Below are positions 28,338 through 37,256 of a stretch of DNA of 64,000 nucleotides, piece after piece. Source of the DNA: Streptomyces toxytricini (GTDB lineage Bacteria; Actinomycetota; Actinomycetes; Streptomycetales; Streptomycetaceae); the NCBI RefSeq assembly GCF_014649915.1, contig NZ_BMTY01000007.1:124001-188000 (forward strand), written 5' to 3'. Numbering within the stretch: position 1 is the first letter of the stretch; every line of letters starts with the position of its first letter. Both the position numbers and the translations under genes were made by a program. The notes beneath the pieces are model-generated. The model was not told the DNA's origin. It was given only the letters and a program-made list of their open reading frames with translations, and did not search any database.

Positions 28338-30113
28338 TCAGTTCCCTCCTGTCGGGGCGAACGCCGCCTCCGGCTCGTCGCCGGGCCCGGCGCCGCGACC
28401 CGGCTCGGGGGTGCGGGACCGGGTGGCGGCCCGGCGGGCGCGCAGCACCGACGCCGCCCACACCGCGGGCGGGGCCAGGCAGACGAGCAGCGCGAGGACG
28501 GCCCAGGTGCGCATCGCGGCGTGGGTGTGGCCGAGGCGGGCGGAGGCCGCCAGGGAGACGGCCAGGACGGCCGCCCAGGCGAAGTGGATGCGGAAGGACG
28601 CCGCCCGGTCGGTGCCTGCGGCGGCGCCCTTGGGGGTGACGACGAACCGCCCCTCGGTGCGCAGCACCGCCGAGGTGAGGGAGGCGAGGTAGACGGGCGC
28701 GCAGACGGCGGACATCGCGATGCCTGCCAGTCCGCCGGAGCCGGCCGGCTCGTGCGGGGAGACGTTGTGCCGGCGGTTCCACAGGTAGAGGCCGACCTGG
28801 AGGGCGGCGGCGTCGGTGTAGAGCATGAGCCACACGTCGGCGGAGACCTGGGTGCCGGAGGCCCCGAACCACAGGAACAGCACGCAGCTGAGGACGCCGA
28901 GGAGCCAGTTCACGGCCGTCATCGGGTAGTAGACGAGCATCAGCGTGTAGTTGAGGAGCCGGCCCGGCGGCATCCGGAAGAAGCCTCTCCCGTACTGCTT
29001 GAGCAGGGTCTCGTACGTGCCTCGGGACCAGCGCAGCTGCTGGGTGAAGAAGTCGGTCCAGGAGGCCGGGCCCTCGCCGACGGCGAGCACGTCCGGGGTG
29101 TAGACCGACCGCCAGAACCGGCCGGTGGCCGGGTTGCGCCGGCGGTGCAGCTCGAAGCCGGTGGCCATGTCCTCGGTGATGGAGTCCCGGAACCCGCCGA
29201 CCTGGCGGAGGGCGCTGATCCGAACGGCGTTGTTGGTGCCGACGAGCATGGGCGCGCCGTAGCGGTTGCCGGCCCGCTGGATCAGCGCGTGGAAGAGGTA
29301 CTGCTGGGACTCGGCGGCCTTGGTGACCGCGGCGGTGTAGTTGCCGTACACCTGCGGGCCGACGACGAAGGCGGTGTCGGGATCGCGGAAGTAGCCGAGC
29401 ATCCGCTCCAGGTAGTTCGGCAGCGGGCGGTGGTCGGTGTCGACGGAGGCGAGGAACTCGTAGGCGCCGCCGTGCGCGGCGAGCCAGGCGTTGTGGTTGC
29501 CGTGCTTGGTGCGCGCCCGGTGCGGGCCGCGCGCGGTGTTCCAGGCCGGCACCCCCCTGCGGGTGAAGTGGTGCACGCCGAGCTCGGCGCACAGCGCCTT
29601 GGCCTCGGGGTCGTCGCCCTCGTCGAGCAGCCACACGTCGAGGTGCCCGTCGTGGCGGACGTCCACGGCCGCCCGGAGGGTGTCCCGCACCATGGTGAGG
29701 GGCTCCTTGCCGGGGACGTAGGTCGTCAGGAACGCGACGCGGGTCCCGGGCTCGGGCGGTACGGGGACGGGGTCCCGGGCGGTCATCGTCGCGTGGGCGA
29801 TCGACACGACGTTGACCAGCGTGAAGAGCATGATCAGGCCGATGCAGCCGAGCATCGCGGTGTCGAGGTGCACGAGCCACCGCCCACCGCCCTCGCGGAC
29901 GGTGCGGTGGGTGGGCCAGACGAGGTAGAGCAGCAGCCCGGCGGCGGCGACGGGCGCGAGCGCCATCAGGACGACGGCCCGTATTCGGGTGCCCCGCTCC
30001 TCCCGCGAGAGCAGCGTCCGGTACCGGACCCGCCCCCCGCCGGCATCCGGATCCGCGAACGGACCGGCGAGACGGCTGTGGAGCTCGTAGTCGTAGTCGT
30101 CGTCCGGTCGCAC
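28338..30113 (-). CDS. cslA: cellulose-synthase-like glycosyltransferase CslA
   Basis: 591 aa processive GT2 membrane enzyme. Two N-terminal membrane helices (about 46-66 and 84-105) precede the catalytic domain with D164 (LLDEGDDPE), DTD 225-227, TED 313-315 and QQLRW 358-362, all expected for cellulose-synthase-type enzymes. Three or more C-terminal membrane helices follow. CslA makes a beta-glucan at hyphal tips and interacts with DivIVA in S. coelicolor. The GTG start at 30113 follows GGGAGGGG; the frame is open further upstream but in non-coding-looking Pro/Arg-rich sequence. It is shorter than the S. coelicolor protein as I remember it, so the start deserves a check. Confidence 0.92.
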   Translation of the reverse strand: MRPDDDYDYELHSRLAGPFADPDAGGGRVRYRTLLSREERGTRIRAVVLMALAPVAAAGLLLYLVWPTHRTVREGGGRWLVHLDTAMLGCIGLIMLFTLVNVVSIAHATMTARDPVPVPPEPGTRVAFLTTYVPGKEPLTMVRDTLRAAVDVRHDGHLDVWLLDEGDDPEAKALCAELGVHHFTRRGVPAWNTARGPHRARTKHGNHNAWLAAHGGAYEFLASVDTDHRPLPNYLERMLGYFRDPDTAFVVGPQVYGNYTAAVTKAAESQQYLFHALIQRAGNRYGAPMLVGTNNAVRISALRQVGGFRDSITEDMATGFELHRRRNPATGRFWRSVYTPDVLAVGEGPASWTDFFTQQLRWSRGTYETLLKQYGRGFFRMPPGRLLNYTLMLVYYPMTAVNWLLGVLSCVLFLWFGASGTQVSADVWLMLYTDAAALQVGLYLWNRRHNVSPHEPAGSGGLAGIAMSAVCAPVYLASLTSAVLRTEGRFVVTPKGAAAGTDRAASFRIHFAWAAVLAVSLAASARLGHTHAAMRTWAVLALLVCLAPPAVWAASVLRARRAATRSRTPEPGRGAGPGDEPEAAFAPTGGN

Positions 30114-30446
30114 GGCCCCTCCCGGTGCTCGAACCCGAGGCTTGGTACCCCCACGAAAGGGGACCCGGAAGGGGGTGTCGAACGGGACTCGCCCGACGGG
30201 GGGTTTCCGCGGCGCGGGCCCCTGCCGGAGCCGTACGGGTGGTGCGGGCCCGTACCGCGGGGCCGCGGGAAGGGCCGGGCGGGCAGGGCCGTACGGGAAA
30301 ACGGCGCCGGAGGGGCGGCACCGGCCGGGCGGGCCCCGCCGCCGGAGCCCGTACCGCACGGGGCCGGACTCCGCACGCGGGGCGGCCCAACACCGGGGTC
30401 CCGGCGCGGTGCCGCGGCCCCCCGCGCGGACCTCGGCCCGCTCCTC
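30114..30446. other. upstream region of cslA
   Basis: No gene is seen. It must contain the cslA-glxA promoter on the minus strand. A small dyad (CCCC-N7-GGGG, about 30149-30164) is the only structure noted before the terminator at 30447. Confidence 0.45.
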
Positions 30447-30470
30447 CCGCAGGGCCGTTCGGCCCTGCGG
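30447..30470 (-). terminator. terminator of DUF3817/thiamine-binding operon
   Basis: A perfect 10-bp stem, CCGCAGGGCC / GGCCCTGCGG, with a GTTC loop, 26 nt after the stop at 30497. Confidence 0.75.
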
Positions 30471-30496
30471 TGAAAGCGGCCGAACGGCGGCGCGGG

Positions 30497-30787
30497 TCAG
30501 GCCAGGTGGCGCTCCACGGTGGCCACCTTCGACTCCAGGCCGTCGGCCACCCCGGGGCGGATGTCCGCCTTGAGCACGAGCGAGACCCGCGGGGCCCGCT
30601 CCTCGACGGCGGCCACGGCGCGCCGGACGACGTCCATGACCTCGTCCCACTCGCCCTCGATCGAGGTGAACATGGCGTCCGTGCGGTTCGGCAGCCCCGA
30701 CTCGCGGACCACGCGCACCGCCTCCGCGACGTACTCGCCGACCTCTTCGCCGACCCCCAGCGGGGTCACGGAGAACGCGACGATCAC
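30497..30787 (-). CDS. MTH1187-family thiamine-binding protein
   Basis: 96 aa, one ferredoxin-like domain of the MTH1187/YkoF type (DUF77). It starts [32 protein letters not shown] and ends [27 protein letters not shown]. Family members bind thiamine or related ligands as dimers or tetramers; the physiological role is unclear. The GTG at 30787 overlaps the DUF3817 stop (GTGA), so it is coupled to that membrane protein. This raises the possibility that the two work together, for example in thiamine sensing or transport. Confidence 0.85.
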   Translation of the reverse strand: MIVAFSVTPLGVGEEVGEYVAEAVRVVRESGLPNRTDAMFTSIEGEWDEVMDVVRRAVAAVEERAPRVSLVLKADIRPGVADGLESKVATVERHLA

Positions 30788-31137
30788 GCGTTCGCCGCTT
30801 CGCGGCCCGGGCGGGCGGCTGCCACCATCTCGGCCTCGTCGCGCTTGAGGATGCGGTCGCCGTACAGGCCGCCGAAGGGGATCACCGCGAGGAGGAAGAA
30901 CAGGGCCGCCTTCTTGAAGGGCCACTTCGCCTTGTTCCACGCGTCGAGCAGGAACAGGACGTAGACGACGAAGAGGAAGCCGTGCAGGGCGCCCAGCGGC
31001 GGCATCAGGTAGTCGATGTCCGAGATCCGGCTCAGCAGCGAGCCGAAGATCAGCAGGGCCGGGAACGACAGTGCCTCGGGGACCGAGACGAGGCGCAGCC
31101 GGTGCAGGGCGGAGGCGGTCTTGATGTCCATCTTCAA
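30784..31137 (-). CDS. DUF3817 membrane protein
   Basis: 117 aa. Three hydrophobic segments: [38 protein letters not shown] and [23 protein letters not shown]. It is paralogous to the protein at 24186-24518, here coupled by GTGA to the MTH1187 gene. ATG 31137 lies just after a weak purine stretch (GAAGATGG). It is probably the first gene of a two-gene operon ended by the hairpin at 30447. Confidence 0.85.
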   Translation of the reverse strand: MKMDIKTASALHRLRLVSVPEALSFPALLIFGSLLSRISDIDYLMPPLGALHGFLFVVYVLFLLDAWNKAKWPFKKAALFFLLAVIPFGGLYGDRILKRDEAEMVAAARPGREAANA

Positions 31138-31298
31138 CCTTCGGGGGTGGCGGCTCGGGCCGTCCCAGTGTCTCAGCCTCTTTGCCGGATCTTGACCCGG
31201 GGTGCCCGGTCCCGCCCCGTGCCGCCGCCGTCCGGTGGGTGCCGGTTTCGGCCGAGGGGCCCTGTTCGCCTCCCGTGCGCTGCGGCTAACGTCATCCC

Positions 31299-31937
31299 GT
31301 GGCTCAGTTCCGACTCCAAGGCAGCAAGGTGCTCGCCGTCGACCTGACCGGGGATGCCGTGAAAGCGAAGAACGGCTCCATGGTTGCGTACGACGGCCAG
31401 ATGGCCTTCAAGAAGATGACAGGCGGCGGCGAAGGCCTTCGCGGGATGGTGACGCGCCGGCTGACCGGCGAGCAGATGACGGTGATGGAGGTGCAGGGGC
31501 ACGGCACGTGCTTCTTCGCCGACCGCGCGAGCGAGATCAACCTCGTCGGCCTGCACGGCGAGAAGCTCTACGTCGAGTCGAGCAACCTCCTGTGCACCGA
31601 CGCCGGCCTGCGCACCGGCACCACCTTCACCGGCCTGCGCGGCGGGGCGACGGGCAACGGCCTGTTCACCACGACCGTCGAGGGCACCGGCCAGGCGGCG
31701 ATCATGTCGGACGGCCCGGCGGTGGTGCTGCGCGTCAGCGCCCAGTACCCGCTCTCCGTCGACCCGGGGGCGTACATCGCGCACACGGGCGACCTGCGCC
31801 AGTCGTTCCAGTCGGGGGTGACCTTCCGCACGCTGATCGGCGAGGGCTCCGGCGAGGCGTTCCAGATCCGTTTCGAGGGCGAGGGCCTGGTGTACGTGCA
31901 GCCCAGCGAGCGCAACACCGTCGGGGGCGACATCTGA
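31299..31937 (+). CDS. AIM24 family protein, copy 1
   Basis: 212 aa of beta-strand-rich sequence in the AIM24/TIGR00266 fold (FRLQGSKVLAVDLTGDAVKAKNGSMVAYDGQMAF; Gly-rich turns such as GGGEGLRGMVTRRLTGEQ). AIM24 homologues in mitochondria affect membrane organisation; the bacterial function is unknown. No signal peptide. The GTG start is preceded by TAACGT ending 6 nt upstream, so it is likely leaderless. First of three consecutive, overlapping AIM24-like genes: the stop TGA shares its last base with the next ATG. Confidence 0.83.
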   Translation: MAQFRLQGSKVLAVDLTGDAVKAKNGSMVAYDGQMAFKKMTGGGEGLRGMVTRRLTGEQMTVMEVQGHGTCFFADRASEINLVGLHGEKLYVESSNLLCTDAGLRTGTTFTGLRGGATGNGLFTTTVEGTGQAAIMSDGPAVVLRVSAQYPLSVDPGAYIAHTGDLRQSFQSGVTFRTLIGEGSGEAFQIRFEGEGLVYVQPSERNTVGGDI

Positions 31938-32587
31938 TGCCGTTCCGCGAGATCAACTCGAAAATGGTCGAGGCGCAGATCGTGCCGGGGCAGACCCTGT
32001 ACAGCCAGCGGGGCGCGATGCTCGCCTACCGCGGCAGCGTGTCGTTCACGCCGAGCATCACCGGCGGCCAGGGCGGCGTCATGGGCATGATCGGCCGGCG
32101 CGTGGCGAACGAGCAGACGCCGCTGATGGCGGTCGAGGGCAGCGGGACGGTGATGTTCGGCCACGGCGGGCACCACGTCCAGGTCGTCAACCTGACCGGC
32201 GAGACGCTGTACGTCGAGGCGGACCGGCTGCTGGCCTTCGACGGCACCCTGCAGCAGGGCACGATGTTCATGGGCTCGCAAGGCGGTGTCATGGGCATGG
32301 TGCGCGGCCAGGTGACCGGGCAGGGCCTGTTCACCACCACCCTGAAGGGGCACGGCTCGGTGGCCGTGATGGCGCACGGCGGGGTGATCGAGCTCCCCAT
32401 CACCCCGAACCGCCCCGTCCACGTCGACCCGCAGGCTTACGTGGCCCACCACGGGGACGTCAGGAACAAGCTCTCCACCGCGCTCGGATGGCGCGACATG
32501 GTGGGGCGCGGCTCGGGCGAGGCGTTCCAGCTGGAGCTGTCGGGCCAGGGCGCGGTGTACGTGCAGGCCTCGGAGGAGAAGCTGTGA
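31937..32587 (+). CDS. AIM24 family protein, copy 2
   Basis: 216 aa, clearly related to the first copy (SQRGAMLAYRGSVSFTPSITGGQGGVMGMIGRRVANEQTPLMAVEGSGTV) with the same Gly-rich loop GGVMGMVRGQVTGQGLFTTTLKGHG. Starts at ATG 31937 in a TGATG junction and ends by a GTGA overlap with the third copy. The tight coupling suggests a hetero-oligomer made in fixed ratio. No catalytic motif is recognised. Confidence 0.83.
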   Translation: MPFREINSKMVEAQIVPGQTLYSQRGAMLAYRGSVSFTPSITGGQGGVMGMIGRRVANEQTPLMAVEGSGTVMFGHGGHHVQVVNLTGETLYVEADRLLAFDGTLQQGTMFMGSQGGVMGMVRGQVTGQGLFTTTLKGHGSVAVMAHGGVIELPITPNRPVHVDPQAYVAHHGDVRNKLSTALGWRDMVGRGSGEAFQLELSGQGAVYVQASEEKL

Positions 32588-33405
32588 ACTTTGGACCTGT
32601 GACCGGAGGGCCGGGCGGCCCGACGGTCTTCGACCCGTACACGCTGCCGTCCGACGACAACGTGAACCCGTACACCTTCTGCGTGGAGCTCAAGGGCAGC
32701 CAGTGGCTCCTGCAGAAGGGCAAGATGATCGCGTACTACGGGCGGATCGAGTTCGACGGCGTCGGGCACGGCCGCTTCGACCGGCTGCTGCGCACCAGCT
32801 TCCACTCGCCGCTGCACGCGGGCGACTGGGTGGTCGCCGAGGGCCAGGGCAAGATGCTGCTGGCCGACCGCGCCTACGACGTGAACTCGTACGACCTCGA
32901 CGAGGGCAACCTGACGATCCGGGCCGGGAACCTGCTGGCGTACCAGCCGTCGCTGGCGCTGAAGCAGTCGATCGTCCCGGGCTTCCTGACGCTGATCGGA
33001 ACCGGGAAGTTCGTGGCGGCGTCCAACGGTCCGGTGGTCTTCATGGAGCCGCCGCTGCGCGTGGACCCGCAGGCACTGGTCGGGTGGGCGGACTGCCCCT
33101 CGCCCTGTCACCATTACGACCACGGGTACATGTCGGGCGTACTGGGCGGAATCCGTTCGCTCACCGGCATCGGCGGATCCTCGGGCGAGGAGCACCAGTT
33201 CGAGTTCGTCGGCGCCGGGACGGTGCTCCTGCAGTCTTCGGAGGCGCTGATGGCGGAGCGGCCGGTCGGCACGGTCGGCGCGGAACCGGGCGTTCCCGGG
33301 GCCGGTGCGGGCCATGGCGGACATGGCGGCCAGGGCCCGCTGGGCCAGCTCGGCGTCCGCATGCCGGGGCAGCTGGGCGATTTCCAGCGGCGCCTCGGGC
33401 TGTGA
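32584..33405 (+). CDS. AIM24 family protein, copy 3
   Basis: 273 aa, the most divergent of the three. The AIM24 core runs to about residue 225 (YTFCVELKGSQWLLQKGKMIAYYGRIEFDG; LTLIGTGKFVAASNGPVVFMEPPLRVDPQALVGW). A Gly/His-rich tail with GHGGHGGQGPLGQLGVRMPGQ follows. A C-x3-C-x2-H-type patch (ADCPSPCHHYDHGY) could bind metal. GTG 32584 overlaps the previous stop. Last gene of the AIM24 operon. Confidence 0.82.
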   Translation: MNFGPVTGGPGGPTVFDPYTLPSDDNVNPYTFCVELKGSQWLLQKGKMIAYYGRIEFDGVGHGRFDRLLRTSFHSPLHAGDWVVAEGQGKMLLADRAYDVNSYDLDEGNLTIRAGNLLAYQPSLALKQSIVPGFLTLIGTGKFVAASNGPVVFMEPPLRVDPQALVGWADCPSPCHHYDHGYMSGVLGGIRSLTGIGGSSGEEHQFEFVGAGTVLLQSSEALMAERPVGTVGAEPGVPGAGAGHGGHGGQGPLGQLGVRMPGQLGDFQRRLGL

Positions 33406-33460
33406 GCGCCGGCTTCCCCGATTTTGTACGTCATTCAACTTTCTTAGGTAGAGTTCATTC

Positions 33461-33946
33461 ATGGAGACCATGGAGACCGAGACGGCCACCCGCTGGCTTA
33501 CCGACGCCGAGCAGTGCACCTGGCGGACCCATCTGGACGTGAGCAGGCTGCTGATGCACCAGCTGGAAAAGGATCTCCAGCCCTTCGGACTCACCAACAA
33601 CGACTACGAGATCCTGGTGAACCTCTCGGAGTCCGAGGACCACCGGATGCGGATGAGCGACCTCGCCACGTCGACGCTCCAGTCCAAGAGCCGGCTGTCC
33701 CACCAGATCACGCGCATGGAGGCCGCCGGCCTGGTCGTCCGCGTGAACTGCGAGTCCGACCGCAGGGGGCTGTACGCCGTCCTGACCGACGAGGGCATGG
33801 AGCTGATGCGGAAGGTCGCCCCGCACCACGTGGCGTCCGTCCGCCGGCACTTCATCGACCTGCTGCCGCCGGAGGCCCTGGCGGCACTGCGGTCCTCGCT
33901 GGAGCCCGTCGCGGCGCACCTGCGGGACCAGCGCGGCAAGGGCTGA
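33461..33946 (+). CDS. MarR-family regulator
   Basis: 161 aa. HTH region: FGLTNNDYEILVNLSESEDHRMRMSDLATSTLQSKSRLSHQITRMEAAGLV. Wing: NCESDRRGLYAVLTDEG. The 55-bp upstream gap is AT-rich for this genome (about 33421-33460), with TTGTAC (33424-33429) and TAGAGT (33449-33454) as weak -35/-10 candidates and a short AACT..AGTT dyad across it, compatible with autoregulation. Two ATGs (33461 and 33470) are possible starts. Target unknown; no effector gene is adjacent on the same strand. Confidence 0.88.
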   Translation: METMETETATRWLTDAEQCTWRTHLDVSRLLMHQLEKDLQPFGLTNNDYEILVNLSESEDHRMRMSDLATSTLQSKSRLSHQITRMEAAGLVVRVNCESDRRGLYAVLTDEGMELMRKVAPHHVASVRRHFIDLLPPEALAALRSSLEPVAAHLRDQRGKG

Positions 33947-34048
33947 CGCGGCAGCGGCGCACCCCCGGCTCCGGCGGGCCGCCGCGCACCGCGCGTAGAC
34001 CCCCGGAGCCCGGGGCGGGCCGCGCCGCACGGGCGCGCACACCCCAAA

Positions 34049-34081
34049 GGCCGCGCCCCCCGTACGCAGGGGGGCGCGGCC
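34049..34081. terminator. bidirectional terminator marR / bL37
   Basis: A perfect 13-bp stem, GGCCGCGCCCCCC / GGGGGGCGCGGCC, with a 7-nt loop lies between convergent genes. Confidence 0.85.
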
Positions 34082-34105
34082 CTCGCGCATCGGCCGGGGC
34101 CGCGG

Positions 34106-34180
34106 TCAGGCGTTGGGACGCTTGCCGTGGTTGGCCTTCTTCTTCTTGCGCGCTCGCTTCTTGTTGCCTCTCTTCGCCAT
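34106..34180 (-). CDS. 50S ribosomal protein bL37 (24 aa)
   Basis: A 24-codon gene read on the minus strand. The product begins MAKRGNKKR and ends ANHGKRPNA; 13 of 24 residues are Lys or Arg. This is the signature of bL37, a tiny actinobacterial large-subunit protein found in mycobacterial ribosome structures. A GGGAG Shine-Dalgarno lies 7 nt upstream of the ATG. It ends near a strong convergent terminator. It is easily missed because it is below usual ORF length cutoffs. Identification is from recalled family sequence; the composition and C-terminal motif make a chance ORF unlikely. Confidence 0.88.
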   Translation of the reverse strand: MAKRGNKKRARKKKKANHGKRPNA

Positions 34181-34279
34181 GCGCCACTCCCTTGCAGGGG
34201 CTCGAACCGGGGCATTCCGGGCGCCGTCAGTCTACGGTCGGCCCGCCCGGCCCGCATGCGGCGCGGCGCCGGCCCGGCC

Positions 34280-35239
34280 TCAGCCCTCCGTGAGCGTGGC
34301 GAGCAGGGCGTCCGCTGCGGCGTAGGGGTCGAGCTCGCCCTGCGCCACCCGGGCGGCGAGGCCGCCGAGGTGGGCGTCCCCGTGCACGTCCGCCATGCGG
34401 GCCCGCAGCGCGGTCACGGCGATGGTCTCCACCTCGCGCGCGGCGCGGGCCGCGCGCCGCTGCTGGAGCACCCCGTGCTCGTCCATCCAGGCCCGGTGCT
34501 TCTCCAGGGCCTCGACCAGCTCGTCGACGCCCTGGCCGCGGGCGGCGACCGTCTTGACGATCGGCGGCCGCCAGTCGCCCGCAGCCCGCGCCTCGCCCAG
34601 GCCGAGCATGTGGTTCAGCTCGCGGGCCGTGGCGTCCGCGCCGTCCCGGTCGGCCTTGTTGACCACGTAGACGTCGCCGATCTCCAGGATGCCCGCCTTC
34701 GCGGCCTGGATGCCGTCGCCCATGCCGGGCGCCAGCAGCACCACCGACGTGTCTGCCTGCGAGGCGATCTCCACCTCCGACTGCCCGACGCCGACCGTCT
34801 CGACGAGGACCACGTCGCAGCCGGCGGCGTCCAGCACCCGGATCGCCTGCGGCGCCGCCCACGCCAGCCCGCCCAGGTGGCCGCGGGTGGCCATGGAGCG
34901 GATGTAAACCCCCGGGTCGGAGGCGTGGTCCGACATGCGCACCCGGTCGCCGAGCAGCGCGCCGCCGGAGAACGGCGAGGAAGGGTCGACGGCCAGGACG
35001 CCGACCCGCTTCCCCGCCCTGCGGTACGCCGCCACCAGCGCCGAGGTGGACGTCGACTTGCCGACGCCCGGCGAGCCGGTCAGGCCCACCACGTACGCCC
35101 CGCCCGTGAGCGGGGCCAGGGCGGCCATGACCTCGCGCAGCTGCGGGGACGCCCCCTCGACCAGCGAGATCAGCCGGGCCACCGCTCTCGGCCGGCCCTC
35201 CCGCGCCTGGGCCACCAGCTGGGGGACGTCCACCGTCAT
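34280..35239 (-). CDS. meaB: G3E GTPase MeaB, chaperone of B12-dependent acyl-CoA mutases
   Basis: 319 aa. Walker A VGLTGSPGVGKSTSTSALV, a DPSSP motif, VLVETVGVGQSE and the base-specificity motif NKAD are those of MeaB/ArgK GTPases. These proteins gate delivery of adenosylcobalamin to methylmalonyl- or isobutyryl-CoA mutase and remove damaged cofactor. The partner here could be IcmA (22390-24090). The C-terminal dimerisation helix is present. ATG 35239. It lies 66 nt downstream of the thiolase gene on the same strand, probably an operon. Confidence 0.94.
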   Translation of the reverse strand: MTVDVPQLVAQAREGRPRAVARLISLVEGASPQLREVMAALAPLTGGAYVVGLTGSPGVGKSTSTSALVAAYRRAGKRVGVLAVDPSSPFSGGALLGDRVRMSDHASDPGVYIRSMATRGHLGGLAWAAPQAIRVLDAAGCDVVLVETVGVGQSEVEIASQADTSVVLLAPGMGDGIQAAKAGILEIGDVYVVNKADRDGADATARELNHMLGLGEARAAGDWRPPIVKTVAARGQGVDELVEALEKHRAWMDEHGVLQQRRAARAAREVETIAVTALRARMADVHGDAHLGGLAARVAQGELDPYAAADALLATLTEG

Positions 35240-35305
35240 GCGTGCTGCGCTCCTCGGTTCTCGCTGGGGCCCCGCGGGTGCGGGGCCCGGGACGGGTCCT
35301 GCGTG

Positions 35306-36508
35306 TCAGGCCCGGGGGACCCGGACGATCAGGGCGTCGCCCTGGCCGCCGCCGCCGCACAGGGCGGCCGCGCCGACGCCGCCGCCGCGGCGCTGCAGCT
35401 CCAGCGCCAGGTGCAGCACGACGCGGGCGCCGGACATGCCGATCGGGTGGCCCAGGGCGATGGCGCCGCCGTTGACGTTCACCTTTTCCGGGGTCACGCC
35501 CAGGTCCTTCATTGACTGCACGGCGACCGCCGCGAAGGCCTCGTTGATCTCGATGAGGTCCAGGTCGGAGACCTCGAGCCTCTCCTTCTTCAGGGCGTGC
35601 AGGATCGCGTTCGACGGCTGCGACTGGAGCGAGTTGTCCGGGCCGGCCACGTTGCCGTGGGCGCCGATCTCGGCCAGCCACTCCAGGCCGAGCTCCTCGG
35701 CCTTGGCCTTGCTCATCACGACGACGGCGGCGGCGCCGTCGCTGATCTGGGAGGAGGTGCCGGCGGTGATCGTGCCGTCCTTGGCGAACGCCGGGCGCAG
35801 CTTGGCGAGGGACTCCACCGTGGTCTCGGGGCGGATGCCCTCGTCCTCGGCGAAGAGGACGGGCTCGCCCTTGCGCTGCGGGATCTCGACCGGGGTGATC
35901 TCGGCGTCGAAGACGCCGTTCTTGCGGGCGGCCGCGGCGCGCTGGTGGGAGGCCGCGGCGAACTCGTCCTGCGGGCCGCGCTCGATGCCGAGGCGGGCGT
36001 TGTGCTTCTCGGTGGACTCGCCCATGGCGATGCCCTCGAAGGCGTCGGTGAGGCCGTCGTGGGCCATCGCGTCGAGCATGCCGATCGCGCCGTACTTGAA
36101 GCCCTCGCGGGAGCCGGGCAGCAGGTGCGGGGCGTTGGTCATGGACTCCTGGCCGCCGGCGACGACGATGTCGAACTCGCCGGCGCGGATCAGCTGGTCG
36201 GCCAGGGCGATGGCGTCGAGGCCGGAGAGGCACACCTTGTTGATCGTCAGCGCGGGGACGTTCATCGGGATGCCGGCCTTGACCGCGGCCTGGCGGGCGG
36301 GGATCTGGCCCGCGCCGGCCTGGAGGACCTGGCCCATGATCACGTACTGCACCTGGTCGCCGGTGATGCCGGCCCGCTCCAGGGCGGACTTGATGGCGAC
36401 GGCGCCGAGGTCGGCACCGGAGAAGGACTTCAGCGAGCCGAGCAGCCGCCCCATGGGCGTGCGGGCCCCGGCGACGATCACGGACGTGGTGTTGTTCGTT
36501 CCGGACAT
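35306..36508 (-). CDS. acetyl-CoA acetyltransferase (thiolase)
   Basis: 400 aa biosynthetic-type thiolase condensing or cleaving acetoacetyl-CoA. The acylated Cys is in [16 protein letters not shown], the catalytic His in [16 protein letters not shown], and the second Cys in [12 protein letters not shown]. Loop NEAFAA is present. ATG 36508 ([18 protein letters not shown]) follows AAGGGG; upstream in-frame codons look non-coding. Divergent from methylmalonyl-CoA epimerase, and upstream of meaB. With HBD (53447) it supplies C4 acyl-CoA for butyryl/isobutyryl-CoA and ethylmalonyl-type chemistry. Confidence 0.94.
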   Translation of the reverse strand: MSGTNNTTSVIVAGARTPMGRLLGSLKSFSGADLGAVAIKSALERAGITGDQVQYVIMGQVLQAGAGQIPARQAAVKAGIPMNVPALTINKVCLSGLDAIALADQLIRAGEFDIVVAGGQESMTNAPHLLPGSREGFKYGAIGMLDAMAHDGLTDAFEGIAMGESTEKHNARLGIERGPQDEFAAASHQRAAAARKNGVFDAEITPVEIPQRKGEPVLFAEDEGIRPETTVESLAKLRPAFAKDGTITAGTSSQISDGAAAVVVMSKAKAEELGLEWLAEIGAHGNVAGPDNSLQSQPSNAILHALKKERLEVSDLDLIEINEAFAAVAVQSMKDLGVTPEKVNVNGGAIALGHPIGMSGARVVLHLALELQRRGGGVGAAALCGGGGQGDALIVRVPRA

Positions 36509-36645
36509 GGAGCACAGCCCCTTGAGGATGAGGAGTGAACGAGGGTTTACCCGAATGTACTGAGCGGTACCCGCGCCGTCACCGGGCAGTGGGTGTGATC
36601 GCTGGCACGTTGCGTGACGGGCCTCCTCGGCGGTGCACTGGTCCC

Positions 36646-37074
36646 ATGCTGACAAGAATCGACCACATCGGGATCGCCTGCTTCGACCTGGACAAGACCG
36701 TCGAGTTCTACCGTGCCACGTACGGCTTCGAGGTGTTCCACACCGAGGTCAACGAGGAGCAGGGTGTCCGCGAGGCCATGCTCCGGATCAACGGCACCTC
36801 GGACGGCGGCGCCTCCTACATCCAGCTCCTCGAACCCGTCCGCGAGGACTCGACCGTCGCCAAGTGGCTGGCCAAGAACGGCGAGGGCGTTCACCACATC
36901 GCCTTCGGCACCGAGGACGTCCACGGCGACTCCGAGGCCATCCGCGGCAAGGGCGTCCGGGTCCTGTACGACGCCCCCCGCACCGGCTCCATGGGCTCCT
37001 CCATCACCTTCCTCCACCCCAAGGACTGCCACGGCGTCCTGACCGAACTGGTCACCTCCAACCCGCAGCACTGA
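36646..37074 (+). CDS. mce: methylmalonyl-CoA epimerase
   Basis: 142 aa VOC-superfamily metalloenzyme that interconverts (R)- and (S)-methylmalonyl-CoA. First metal ligand His in [13 protein letters not shown]; second in [15 protein letters not shown]-terminal Glu in [11 protein letters not shown] 36646 gives family length. Monocistronic: its promoter region is shared with the divergent thiolase, and a terminator follows. It is separated from any methylmalonyl-CoA mutase, which is not in this window. Confidence 0.94.
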   Translation: MLTRIDHIGIACFDLDKTVEFYRATYGFEVFHTEVNEEQGVREAMLRINGTSDGGASYIQLLEPVREDSTVAKWLAKNGEGVHHIAFGTEDVHGDSEAIRGKGVRVLYDAPRTGSMGSSITFLHPKDCHGVLTELVTSNPQH

Positions 37075-37084
37075 TGTCCCCATT

Positions 37085-37119
37085 CCCCGGCCGGTAGAGT
37101 GGCCGTGGCTCGGCCGGGG
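37085..37119 (+). terminator. terminator of mce
   Basis: A perfect 9-bp inverted repeat, CCCCGGCCG / CGGCCGGGG, with a 17-nt loop, 11 nt after the stop. Confidence 0.65.
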
Positions 37120-37256
37120 TTCGGTGCTTCAGACGGGGTCGGGGCCTGTGACCCCTGCCCCGGTATCTGACACCATTCCCCGGGGGCGCCGTTCAGCGGG
37201 CGGACGGTGCTCATTTGGGAGTGAGCTTGCGACCAGGGGACGGATGGGACCGCGCT

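Noticed and set aside
26227..30393. A 1388-codon frame across glxA and cslA
   Set aside because: It is an out-of-frame reading of two well-recognised genes; Arg/Pro-rich with no domain.
34180..34240. CGGTTCGAGCCC on the minus strand, like a tRNA T-loop, just upstream of bL37
   Set aside because: No T-stem, acceptor stem or anticodon arm can be formed around it.
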